From positions 1-64,000 of the forward strand of contig CAMCRV010000004.1 of assembly GCA_945877365.1 (NCBI GenBank): 64,000 bases of DNA, read 5' to 3'. This DNA is from an uncultured Clostridia bacterium. Lineage in GTDB: Bacteria; Bacillota; Clostridia; Oscillospirales; Oscillospiraceae. The notes under the pieces were generated by a model that was not told where the DNA came from, did no database searches, and saw only the letters and a program-made list of their open reading frames with translations. The position numbers and the translations under genes were made by a program. Shown here piece by piece: positions 16,820 to 24,224 of this stretch; position 1 is the stretch's first letter, and each line of letters opens with the position of its first letter.

Positions 16820-17312
16820 AGGAAGAATTCGACAGCTGGCTCTGTTTGCCATTCTGGGTGCCCTGACCTTCGGGGCGAAATTTGCCATGAGCGGCCTGCC
16901 CAACATCGAGCCGGTTAGCCTGATGGTGATGCTCTTTGCGGTGGTGTTTGGCAAAAAGGCGGTGTATCCCATCGGGGTGTATATCGCCATGGAATTTCTG
17001 GTGTATGGCCCCGGACTGTGGAATCTGTGTTATCTGTACATCTGGTTCGTACTGGCGGCGGCGGCATATCTGCTGCGGAAAATGGAAAGTGCGCTGGGCT
17101 GGGCAGTGCTCTCCGGCGGCTTCGGGCTGGCCTTCGGGCTGCTGTGTGCCCCGGTGGATATGGTGGTAGGCGGCGCGGCCTATGCCCTGGGCAAGGTGAT
17201 CACCGGCATCCCCTTTGACATTGCCCACTGCGTGGGAAACTTTGTCATCGCCCTGACGCTGTTTTGCCCCCTGCGAAAGCGGATGGAGATGCTGGCGAGA
17301 AGGGGAATTTAA
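16812..17312 (+). CDS. ECF transporter S component, probable corrinoid-specific
   Basis: The 166-residue product has about five to six hydrophobic helices (LALFAILGALTFGAKFAMSG at the start, PIGVYIAMEFLVYGPGLWNL) and the length of an energy-coupling-factor substrate-specificity subunit. It would bind vitamin in the membrane and dock on a shared EcfA-EcfT module, not present here. I start at TTG 16812: GGAG lies 7 nt upstream and the start overlaps the DUF4430 stop by 8 bp; the longer ATG frame runs inside the upstream gene. Riboswitch control points to cobalamin or a precursor. Confidence 0.82.
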   Translation: MAKGRIRQLALFAILGALTFGAKFAMSGLPNIEPVSLMVMLFAVVFGKKAVYPIGVYIAMEFLVYGPGLWNLCYLYIWFVLAAAAYLLRKMESALGWAVLSGGFGLAFGLLCAPVDMVVGGAAYALGKVITGIPFDIAHCVGNFVIALTLFCPLRKRMEMLARRGI

Positions 17313-17464
17313 TTGACAATTGACAATGGAAAATTGACAATGAAGGAATCCCTACGGGATGAAATAAAAAAGAAATTCCATATGAAAACTCTAGGAATTA
17401 TTTTGAAATCGTCCCGAAGGGACACCACAATTGTCAATTGTCAATTCTCAATTGTCAATTCACG
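17309..17464. repeat. Family A palindromic intergenic repeat
   Basis: AATTGACAATTGACAATGGA on the left and TTGTCAATTGTCAATTCTCA on the right enclose TCCCTACGGGA and GTCCCGAAGGGAC hairpins. The left arm begins at the stop codon of the ECF gene. Confidence 0.8.
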
Positions 17465-17494
17465 AAAGATTGCTTTACTCCATCAACCTCAAAC

Positions 17495-17540
17495 AAAAAA
17501 ATCCGGTGCAGTTCATCACGAAACTGCACCGGATTTTTTT
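17495..17540. terminator. Bidirectional terminator
   Basis: ATCCGGTGCAGTT and AACTGCACCGGAT pair with A and T runs on both sides. It ends the rqcP-hup transcript on the minus strand, touching the rqcP stop, and any read-through from the ECF gene. Confidence 0.9.
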
Positions 17541-17778
17541 ACACTTCCCTGTACATGGCGGCGGCGTCGTCCTTGCGGACATTCTCTGCCACCAGAAGTA
17601 CCTCCACGGCCACGGTTCGGGCGCCCATGGAGATTTCGATTCTGTCTCCCACCTTCACATCATAGCTGGCCTTCACCACCCGGCCGTTGACGCTGATGCG
17701 GCCGTTGTCGCAGGCCTCGTTGGCCACGGTGCGCCGCTTGATGAGACGGGAAACCTTCAGAAACTTGTCCAGCCGCAT
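17539..17778 (-). CDS. rqcP: S4-domain RNA-binding protein RqcP
   Basis: The 79-residue product is a single S4 domain: MRLDKFLKVSRLIKRRTVA, ISVNGRVVKASYDVKVGD, and a short C-terminal tail. It matches RqcP (YabO), which binds obstructed 50S subunits and helps RqcH add alanine tails to stalled chains in ribosome quality control. The gene lies 4 bp after the hup stop, the usual HU-RqcP pairing in Clostridia, so it depends on the hup promoter. The assignment rests on length, domain and neighbour. Confidence 0.88.
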   Translation of the reverse strand: MRLDKFLKVSRLIKRRTVANEACDNGRISVNGRVVKASYDVKVGDRIEISMGARTVAVEVLLVAENVRKDDAAAMYREV

Positions 17779-17781
17779 GGC

Positions 17782-18057
17782 TTACTTTGCCACGGCGTCC
17801 TTCAGAGCCTTGCTGGCCTTGAAGCCGGGAACCCGGGTAGCGGGGATCTCGATGGCTTCCTTGGTGTGGGGATTGCGGCCCATGCGAGCCTCCCGATCCT
17901 TGGTCTCGAAGGAGCCGAAGCCGGAGATCTGAACCTTGTCACCATTGACCAGAGAGGCGGTGATGGCATCGATGGCGGCGTTGAGGACGCGCTCGGCATC
18001 CTTTTTGGACAGACCGGAATTCTCTGCGGCGATGGCGATAAGCTCGGTTTTATTCAT
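17782..18057 (-). CDS. hup: HU family DNA-binding protein
   Basis: The 91-residue product is an HU-type nucleoid protein: MNKTELIAIAAE, the dimer helices, the signature GFGSFETKDREARMGRNPHT (residues 46-65) and the beta-arm ending in VPGFKASKALKDAV. It binds and bends DNA without strict sequence preference. AGAGG precedes the ATG. A promoter lies at 18099-18127. Confidence 0.97.
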   Translation of the reverse strand: MNKTELIAIAAENSGLSKKDAERVLNAAIDAITASLVNGDKVQISGFGSFETKDREARMGRNPHTKEAIEIPATRVPGFKASKALKDAVAK

Positions 18058-18098
18058 AGTAGAAGAACCTCTTTTCTATAATTGCAAAATCGTTCATT

Positions 18099-18127
18099 AG
18101 ATTAACATAATCCGTGAAGAAATGCAA
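18099..18127 (-). promoter_or_regulatory. Promoter of hup-rqcP
   Basis: On the minus strand TTGCAT (18127-18122) and TAATCT (18104-18099) are 17 bp apart, 40 bp before the hup start codon. Confidence 0.6.
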
Positions 18128-18146
18128 GGATGTTTTTTGAAAAAAG

Positions 18147-19742
18147 TTATAATTTCAAAAAATTTGCGATTTTATCGCCCTTGGGCAGCAGCAGGCAGTC
18201 CTCCCGGCGCAGAACCTTCAAGGTGATGATGCACACCACATACACCACGGCGCCCACGGCAACAGGCAGGGCGCACAGCGCAAGCCGGCTGGTGATGCCA
18301 AGGCTCAGAAGCAGGCGGTAGCTGCCGTAGGCAAAGGCACCCATGAGAAGCCCCGACAGCAGAGGCCGCAGTACATTTTTGGCAATGGCAGGCGGCTCCG
18401 GGAACAGGGTGCGGATGGAGATCAGGTTCAGCAGGAAAATCACCACATAGCAGGTCAGGTTGCTGATGGGCGCCCCCACAATGCCGATGGCGGGATTGCC
18501 GGAGAGGACATAGACCGCCACCAGCCGCAGGCAGCCGGCCAGCAGCATATTCACCACAGGCCGGGTGGCGTGGCCATGAGCCTGCATAATGGCGGTGGTC
18601 ACCAGCACCACGGCGTTGAACAGCACACAGATGCCCAGAATGGTCATGAGCTTCGCTGCCAGATCCAGCCGCTGGCCGGTGTAGCCTCCCAGCAGGGCGG
18701 TGATGGGTCGCGCCAGCACCGCAAGGCCGATGGCGCAGGGGATAGCCAGCAGTCCCGTGAGCCGGGCAGCGGCCTCCTCCGTCTGTTTGGCGCTGCCGTT
18801 GTCCCCCAGGGTCAGCTGGGCGGTGATGGCGGGGATGATGCTGATGGTGATGGGGGTGATGAAGGCGCAGGGCATATTGAAGATGGTCTGGGTCATCACA
18901 TGGACGCCCCGCATGGTGTCGGCAGCCTGTTGGGTCACCCCGGAGGCCAGCAGCTGCCCCATGTAGATCTTACTGGCAAGGGCGGTGATGACCTGCAGGC
19001 AGGCGGAGCCCACGGTGATGGGAATGGCGATGACCAGCAGTCCCCGGGCGGTGGCTGCGAAGCTCCATGGTTCATCCTGAGAAACCGGCAGCTCCCGATA
19101 ATGCCTGCGGAAGCAGCCGAAGAGGTAGACCGCGCTGATGAGACAGCTGGCGGTGACGCCCAGAATGGCGCCGCCGGCGGCCAGGGGGATGCTGTTTGTC
19201 AGCTTCAGGAGGACAAGAGCGGCGCTCATGCCCACCACCAGCCGGATCACGGCCTCAATGACCTGAGACACGGAGGTGGGCAGCATATTGCCCTGCCCCT
19301 GAAAGAAGCCCCGGAAGGTGCTCATGATGCAGATCAGCAGCACACAGGGACCCAGAAAGCCGATGGCAGCCCAGGCGTCTGGCTGGTTCTGGAACCGTGC
19401 CAGCTGGCGGCAGAACACCGTCATCAGCAGGCTGCCCACGATGCCCAGCGCCAGAAAGATGCCGCGGGCAGTGGCGTAGACACGGCGCACCTGATTGTAG
19501 TTGCAAAGAGAGCTGGCCTGGGAGATCATCCGGCTCATGGCCACCGGCAGACCGGCGGTGGAGATCATCAGCAGCACATTGTAGATTTCGTACGCGGTGT
19601 TGAAGTAGCCGAAGCCCTTCTCGCCGATGATGGCGTTCAGGGGGATTTTGTACACGGCGCCGATGATCTTGACAATGGCGGTGGCCATGGCAAGCATTGC
19701 GGTGCCCTCTACGAAATTATGCTTCTTTTGGGTATCAGACAT
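18147..19742 (-). CDS. SpoVB/MurJ-like polysaccharide flippase (MOP superfamily)
   Basis: The 531-residue product has about 14 hydrophobic helices and the N-terminal signature of the SpoVB branch of the MOP exporters (TAMLAMATAIVKIIGAVYKI, PLNAIIGEKGFGYFNTAYEI). Relatives flip lipid-linked glycans across the membrane; SpoVB acts in spore cortex synthesis and others in capsule or murein export. GAGGAGC precedes the ATG. Which of these roles applies here is not decidable from sequence, though other sporulation-type genes occur in the window. Confidence 0.88.
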   Translation of the reverse strand: MSDTQKKHNFVEGTAMLAMATAIVKIIGAVYKIPLNAIIGEKGFGYFNTAYEIYNVLLMISTAGLPVAMSRMISQASSLCNYNQVRRVYATARGIFLALGIVGSLLMTVFCRQLARFQNQPDAWAAIGFLGPCVLLICIMSTFRGFFQGQGNMLPTSVSQVIEAVIRLVVGMSAALVLLKLTNSIPLAAGGAILGVTASCLISAVYLFGCFRRHYRELPVSQDEPWSFAATARGLLVIAIPITVGSACLQVITALASKIYMGQLLASGVTQQAADTMRGVHVMTQTIFNMPCAFITPITISIIPAITAQLTLGDNGSAKQTEEAAARLTGLLAIPCAIGLAVLARPITALLGGYTGQRLDLAAKLMTILGICVLFNAVVLVTTAIMQAHGHATRPVVNMLLAGCLRLVAVYVLSGNPAIGIVGAPISNLTCYVVIFLLNLISIRTLFPEPPAIAKNVLRPLLSGLLMGAFAYGSYRLLLSLGITSRLALCALPVAVGAVVYVVCIITLKVLRREDCLLLPKGDKIANFLKL

Positions 19743-19769
19743 AGGGTGCTCCTCTAATCAGACTGTAAA

Positions 19770-19890
19770 AATCATGTCATTGCGAGCCAGTGCGCACACT
19801 GGCGTGGCAATCCGTTCTCTGAAAAAATAGCGTTTTGGGGAGAACGGATTCCCACGGTCGCTTCGCTCCCTCGGAATGACACGAGTTTTT
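19770..19890. repeat. Family B dispersed repeat
   Basis: GTCATTGCGAGCCAGTGCGC on the left and CGCTCCCTCGGAATGACA on the right, with GTGGCAATCCGTTCT and AGAACGGATTCCCAC facing each other inside. Close relatives occur at 32772 and 53262. Confidence 0.85.
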
Positions 19891-19905
19891 CACTCGATCC
19901 ATAAA

Positions 19906-21219
19906 TTATTTATCCTGAAACAGGGTGGGGATGGCGTATTGGGTCAGCTCCTCCACGGCGGCGCGAAGGTCAAGGGTGGGGAAGCTGCCGTTCTGGTACA
20001 GGATTCTGCCCCGAACCATGGTCATGGCCACATCGCCGCCCTTGGCAGACCACACAAGTCCATTCAGGACATTGTGGCAGGGAATCAGATGGGGGGCGGA
20101 AAAATCCACCAGCACGATGTCCGCATCCATGCCCTCGCACAGCATACCGCACTCGCTGCTGCGGCCCTGGGCCTGGGCGCCGGTGACGGTGGCCATCATC
20201 AGGGCGGCGGAGGCAGGCAGGGAGGAAGCATCCCCGGTGCGGCTGCGCTCTGCCATGGCGGCATAGCGGATGACTTCAAACAGATCCAGATTGCCGCACT
20301 CCACCGCACCGCCGGTGCCCAGCGCCACATTCATCCCGGCCTTCACACAGTCGGCAATGGGGGTGGAGGGCAGGCCGTTCTTGGCGGCGCACAGGGGAGT
20401 GGCTACAGCAGTTACTTTTTTTCTGCCCAGAATCGCACGCTCCTGAGGCTCCAGGAAGGTGCAGCCTGCGGCGGTGGCGGGGACGGCGAAGAGGTTGTGA
20501 CAGTTGAGAAGCTCCCCGGGGCCCATACCGGTGCGATCCAGACAGGAATCCACCTCGCTTTGACTCTCCGCCAGATGGAGCTGAAGGCCGAGGCCCTTTT
20601 CGCAGGCGTAGCCTGCCAGAGCCTCCCACAGCCTGTAGTTGCTGGTGTACTCGGCGTAGATGCCGGCGTCGATTTTGATCCGGCCGTTGTCATAGCCGTG
20701 CCACTTGTCCACCACCCGGCACAGCTCCTGACACTGCTCATCGGTGTCAAAGTCGAATTCCTCGTTCTGATCGATGAAGCGGTAGGAAGACAGCGCCAGG
20801 TTGGCCTTGATGCCGGACTCCGCCACAGCCTCGGCAGTGGCATTGGGGTAGTAGTACAGGTCGGAGACGGAGGTGGTTCCAAAGCGCAGGCACTCGGCAA
20901 TGGCCAGGGTTGCGGCGGCCTTGGCGGTACGGGAGTCCATTTTGGCCTCCTTTTGCAGCAGGGCTTCCAGAGCCTCGCTGCCGGTGAGGTCGTCGGTGAA
21001 GCAGCGCAGCACAGAGGTTGCCAGATGGGTGTGGCAGTTGATGAGGCCGGGGATGGCCACCATGCCGGTGCCGTCCACGATGGTTTTCGGGGGCTGCTCT
21101 GGGGCGGACTTGGAGATGGAGACGATTTTGCCGTCGGCAATGCCGATATAGGCTCCGAAGAGCACCTCCATTTTGGGGTTCATGGTCACCGCAGTGACAT
21201 TGGAAATCAGGGTATCCAT
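19906..21219 (-). CDS. Amidohydrolase (MtaD/SsnA-like) with incomplete active site
   Basis: The 437-residue product aligns with the MTA/SAH deaminase group of amidohydrolases. The first metal motif is intact (NCHTH, H63 and H65) and so is the His in LQLHLAE (H215). Two later ligands are not: the family's AHC motif reads AGC (Gly252), and the catalytic Asp in VALGTDG reads VALGTGG (Gly303). The protein is therefore unlikely to catalyse the standard zinc-dependent deamination, though the fold is full length and the frame intact. Its start overlaps the end of hemZ by 13 bp, so it is co-transcribed with that gene. Confidence 0.85.
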   Translation of the reverse strand: MDTLISNVTAVTMNPKMEVLFGAYIGIADGKIVSISKSAPEQPPKTIVDGTGMVAIPGLINCHTHLATSVLRCFTDDLTGSEALEALLQKEAKMDSRTAKAAATLAIAECLRFGTTSVSDLYYYPNATAEAVAESGIKANLALSSYRFIDQNEEFDFDTDEQCQELCRVVDKWHGYDNGRIKIDAGIYAEYTSNYRLWEALAGYACEKGLGLQLHLAESQSEVDSCLDRTGMGPGELLNCHNLFAVPATAAGCTFLEPQERAILGRKKVTAVATPLCAAKNGLPSTPIADCVKAGMNVALGTGGAVECGNLDLFEVIRYAAMAERSRTGDASSLPASAALMMATVTGAQAQGRSSECGMLCEGMDADIVLVDFSAPHLIPCHNVLNGLVWSAKGGDVAMTMVRGRILYQNGSFPTLDLRAAVEELTQYAIPTLFQDK

Positions 21220-22661
21220 GGGAGACTTTCCTTTCCGGGGTTCTGCATCAGGCGGAACATGGCCTCTTTCTGGGCGAGAACCTCGTCGATTTTTTCAATA
21301 TACTGTTCCGGGAACTTGGGATTGTGGAACCGCTGAAGGCTTCCATCCGGCAGGTTCACCTTGTTCATGCCCCCGCCGCCCAGAGACAGGATGGTGTGCA
21401 GCTCCTCCATCATGTAGATGTTGTACAGGCAGTCGAGGTTATCCCGGCTCCAGCCCACATTTTCAAAGGAGCCGGACATATATTTCTGCCGGTAGAGGTA
21501 ATAGGGCTTGTAGCCGTGAGCGGAGAGGGTTTCGCCTGTGTAGGCCACCATCCGGGTCACCTCCTCGGCGGTGGGCAGGTGATTCCGCTTTTCAAAGAGG
21601 TCTGCTCCCTTCTTGAGAGCCAGTGTGTGGACGGTGATGTTGGCAGGATGCAGGGCGGCAACGGTATCCAGACTCCGGCAGAAGCCCTCCACGCTGTCTT
21701 CCGGCAGACCGGCAATGAGATCCATGTTGATGGCCTTGAAACCGGCATCCATGGCTTCCTGATAAGCCCGGAGCACATCCGCAGCCTTGTGGGGTCTGCC
21801 GCAGGCGCGAAGGACATTATCCTCCATGGTCTGGGGGTTGATGCTCATGCGGTCGGCACCATGGGCGCGGATGGCTTGCAGCTTTTCCGCATCCAGCGTG
21901 TCGGGTCGGCCGCCCTCCACGGTGAATTCCAGACACCGGGACAGGTCGAAGCAGTCCCGGATGGCATCCAGCAGACAGACCATCTGGGCTGTGGACAGGG
22001 TGGTGGGGGTGCCGCCGCCGATGTAGATGCTGCGCACCTTCCGTCCGGACTCCGCCAGCAGCCTGCCGGTGAGCTGCAATTCCTGATGCAGAGCCTTCAG
22101 ATAGGGCTCCAGCAGCTCTGTCTTTTTGCCGATGGTGCGGCTGACAAAGCTGCAATAGCTGCATCGGGTGGGGCAGAAGGGGATGCCCACATAGAGGGAA
22201 ATGTCCGTTTCTTCCAGCAGCCCGGCAGCCCGGACGGTGGCCTGAGAGCAGTCTATTGCCAGCTTCCGCCGGTCGAGGCAGACATAGTAGGTGTCCTTCA
22301 GCAGCTTATCGGCGGATTTGGGCGTACCCCCCTCCAGCAGATGCCGGGTGGTGATCTTGGTGGGGCGAACCCCGGCCAAAGCCCCCCAGGGGGGCGTGGT
22401 TTCCAGCAGCTGACACGCCGCCAGATAGTAGCTCTGCTGCAAAATCCGGCGACGCAGACGCACCGTCTCCCGGTCGGCCTTCAGCCGGCGGGAGGCGGTG
22501 GCGGTTTTTCCGTTCAGGGTGATTTTCGCAGAGGCTGTGAGCCAGGTGCTCCCCCGGTGGAGGGCAGACAAAGCCTGTCCCTGTGAGGAATCCCCAAACA
22601 GGGACATTTGCAGCTGCTCCACGGCGTAGCGGTCGTCGTGACCGATGAGCGTCAGTTCCAT
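21207..22661 (-). CDS. hemZ: Radical SAM coproporphyrinogen III dehydrogenase HemZ
   Basis: The 484-residue product is HemZ-like: a roughly 150-residue N-terminal extension with GVRPTKITTRHLLEGG, then a radical SAM core with IPFCPTRCSYCSF (the CxxxCxxC cluster motif), YIGGGTPTTL, and a C-terminal HemN-type domain with YYLYRQKYMSGSFENVGW. The family oxidatively decarboxylates coproporphyrinogen III or acts in related haem chemistry. Its ATG overlaps the stop of the upstream MBL gene (TAATG), and GAAGGAT lies 8 nt before. Confidence 0.92.
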   Translation of the reverse strand: MELTLIGHDDRYAVEQLQMSLFGDSSQGQALSALHRGSTWLTASAKITLNGKTATASRRLKADRETVRLRRRILQQSYYLAACQLLETTPPWGALAGVRPTKITTRHLLEGGTPKSADKLLKDTYYVCLDRRKLAIDCSQATVRAAGLLEETDISLYVGIPFCPTRCSYCSFVSRTIGKKTELLEPYLKALHQELQLTGRLLAESGRKVRSIYIGGGTPTTLSTAQMVCLLDAIRDCFDLSRCLEFTVEGGRPDTLDAEKLQAIRAHGADRMSINPQTMEDNVLRACGRPHKAADVLRAYQEAMDAGFKAINMDLIAGLPEDSVEGFCRSLDTVAALHPANITVHTLALKKGADLFEKRNHLPTAEEVTRMVAYTGETLSAHGYKPYYLYRQKYMSGSFENVGWSRDNLDCLYNIYMMEELHTILSLGGGGMNKVNLPDGSLQRFHNPKFPEQYIEKIDEVLAQKEAMFRLMQNPGKESLPWIP

Positions 22662-23260
22662 TATTTCTTATCCTTCAGATAAGGATTATACTCCTGTTCC
22701 AGAGCCAAAGTGGTCGATTTGCCGTGGCCGGGGAAAATCCGGTACTCCCCCTCCATGGTCTTGAACCGCTGCAGGGAGGCCTTGAGCTTTTCTCCGTCGC
22801 CGCCGGGCAGATCCCACCGGCCGCAGGAACGGGCGAACAGGGTGTCGCCGGAGATAATGGCGTCGTCCACAATCAGGCATACGGAGCCCTCGGTGTGGCC
22901 GGGGGTGTGAATCACCCGGATGGTCAGGCCTGCCAGCTCCAGCACATCCCCCTCGTCATAGAAGTTGGTGTAGTACAGGGGGCCTGCAGTGAACTTTTCC
23001 GGCAGGGTCAGATCGCCCTCATGGATGTAGACGGGGCAGCCGTAGGTTTCTGCCAGCTCCTTCACGGCGCCCACATGGTCAAAGTGGCCGTGGGTCAGCA
23101 GGATGGCCTCCACGGTGAGGTTCCGGGTCTGGCAGAACTTCTCCACCTGATGCGGCTCTCCGCCGGGATCCACCACGCAGCACTTGGGGGAGGATTCCTC
23201 ATAGAAAATATAGCAATTGGTCTGATAAATGCCCAGAGGCAGGGCAGTGATGTTCAGCAT
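22661..23260 (-). CDS. MBL-fold metallo-hydrolase (glyoxalase II-like)
   Basis: The 199-residue product has the metallo-beta-lactamase metal site: THGHFDHVGAV (HxHxDH), HTPGHTEGSVCL, ISGDTLFARSCGRWDLPGG and the final FPGHG. This is the YcbL/glyoxalase-II-like subgroup, which hydrolyses thioesters such as S-lactoylglutathione in other bacteria; the Firmicute substrate is unsettled. It heads an overlapping three-gene unit with hemZ and the amidohydrolase. Confidence 0.92.
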   Translation of the reverse strand: MLNITALPLGIYQTNCYIFYEESSPKCCVVDPGGEPHQVEKFCQTRNLTVEAILLTHGHFDHVGAVKELAETYGCPVYIHEGDLTLPEKFTAGPLYYTNFYDEGDVLELAGLTIRVIHTPGHTEGSVCLIVDDAIISGDTLFARSCGRWDLPGGDGEKLKASLQRFKTMEGEYRIFPGHGKSTTLALEQEYNPYLKDKK

Positions 23261-23315
23261 GGCTTTCTCTCCTTTACAGTGTTAATGCAAATCCATATTT
23301 GAAATACCTTCAAAC

Positions 23316-23450
23316 CTGAAAAAGTATGTCATTCCGACTGGAGCGAAGCGAAATGGAGGAATCTTCGTATTCAGTCGTTGTATGCAGTGCGTATAGAGGG
23401 TAAGTGCGAAGATCCTTCGACTCGCTTTCGCTCGCTCAGGATGACAAGAT
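23316..23450. repeat. Family B-related dispersed repeat
   Basis: GTCATTCCGACTGGAGCGAAG on the left and GAAGATCCTTCGACTCGCTT with CTCAGGATGACA on the right. A close match to the right half occurs at about 53285-53360. Confidence 0.8.
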
Positions 23451-23499
23451 GGATTGGGTTCCTGCCTTGTCCTTACTTTTCAACGATTGATTCGCATTG

Positions 23500-23964
23500 T
23501 TATCGTCTGGGGGCTTCCATCAGCTGATCCGTGTCCAGAATCAGGGTGATGGGGCCGTCGTTGATGGATTCCACCTTCATGTCCGCGCCGAAGCGGCCGT
23601 GCTGGGGGGGATACCCCAGCTCCTCGCAGACAGAAAGGAACTTTTCGTACATGGCGTTGCCCAGCTCGGGGCCGGCGGCATCGGTGAAGCTGGGGCGGCG
23701 ACCCTTGCGGCAGTTGCCGTAGAGGGTGAACTGGCTCACCACCATGACCTCCCCCTGCACCGCCTCCAGACCCAGATTCATCTTGCCGTTTTCATCCTCG
23801 AAAATCCGCAGACCCAGCGCCTTCTCCGCCAGATACCGGCACTCGCGCTCGGTGTCGTTGGGGCCAACGCCCAGCAGAATCAGAAAGCCCTTCCCGATGC
23901 TGCCCACGCACGCACCGTCAATGGTGACGGAGGCGGATTTTACTCTTGTCAATACAGCGCGCAT
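23500..23964 (-). CDS. dtd: D-aminoacyl-tRNA deacylase
   Basis: The 154-residue product is DTD, which hydrolyses D-amino acids (and glycine mischarged on tRNA-Ala) from tRNA. Both catalytic motifs are present: SQFTLYGNCRKGRRPSF (residues about 77-93) and the C-terminal NDGPITLILDT carrying the NxGPxT cross-subunit motif. Length and start (MRAVLTRVKSASVTI) are typical. Its ATG overlaps the stop of the small membrane-protein gene upstream by one base. Confidence 0.96.
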   Translation of the reverse strand: MRAVLTRVKSASVTIDGACVGSIGKGFLILLGVGPNDTERECRYLAEKALGLRIFEDENGKMNLGLEAVQGEVMVVSQFTLYGNCRKGRRPSFTDAAGPELGNAMYEKFLSVCEELGYPPQHGRFGADMKVESINDGPITLILDTDQLMEAPRR

Positions 23965-24206
23965 TACTCCTCAACCTCTTCTTCGTCCTCGGCGTTGACC
24001 TGAATGTCGGCAGGCAGGGTGGCGTTGTTGCCCTGATTGTTGCTGGCATTGTGGCTGCCGATGGTCACATTCTTTCTGGGGCTGAGGAAAAGACCCACGA
24101 CCACACCTGCCAGAGCGCAGGCGGCTACCCCCAGCACCAGCTCACGCTGGTTTACGATAATTCTTCTGTCCATATCCTTCCAGCACTTTACGATTTTTTC
24201 TGTCAT
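23964..24206 (-). CDS. Small membrane protein, function unknown
   Basis: The 80-residue product has a charged N-terminus, one hydrophobic helix (VLGVAACALAGVVVGLFLS, about residues 24-42) and a polar tail rich in Asn, then ending in acidic residues (EDEEEVEE). I recognise no family. AGGAGG precedes the ATG. It lies between rel and dtd in one closely packed transcript, where B. subtilis also has rel-dtd adjacency, so it may be an insertion specific to this lineage. Confidence 0.7.
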   Translation of the reverse strand: MTEKIVKCWKDMDRRIIVNQRELVLGVAACALAGVVVGLFLSPRKNVTIGSHNASNNQGNNATLPADIQVNAEDEEEVEE

Positions 24207-24224
24207 TATAAATTCCTCCTGAAA

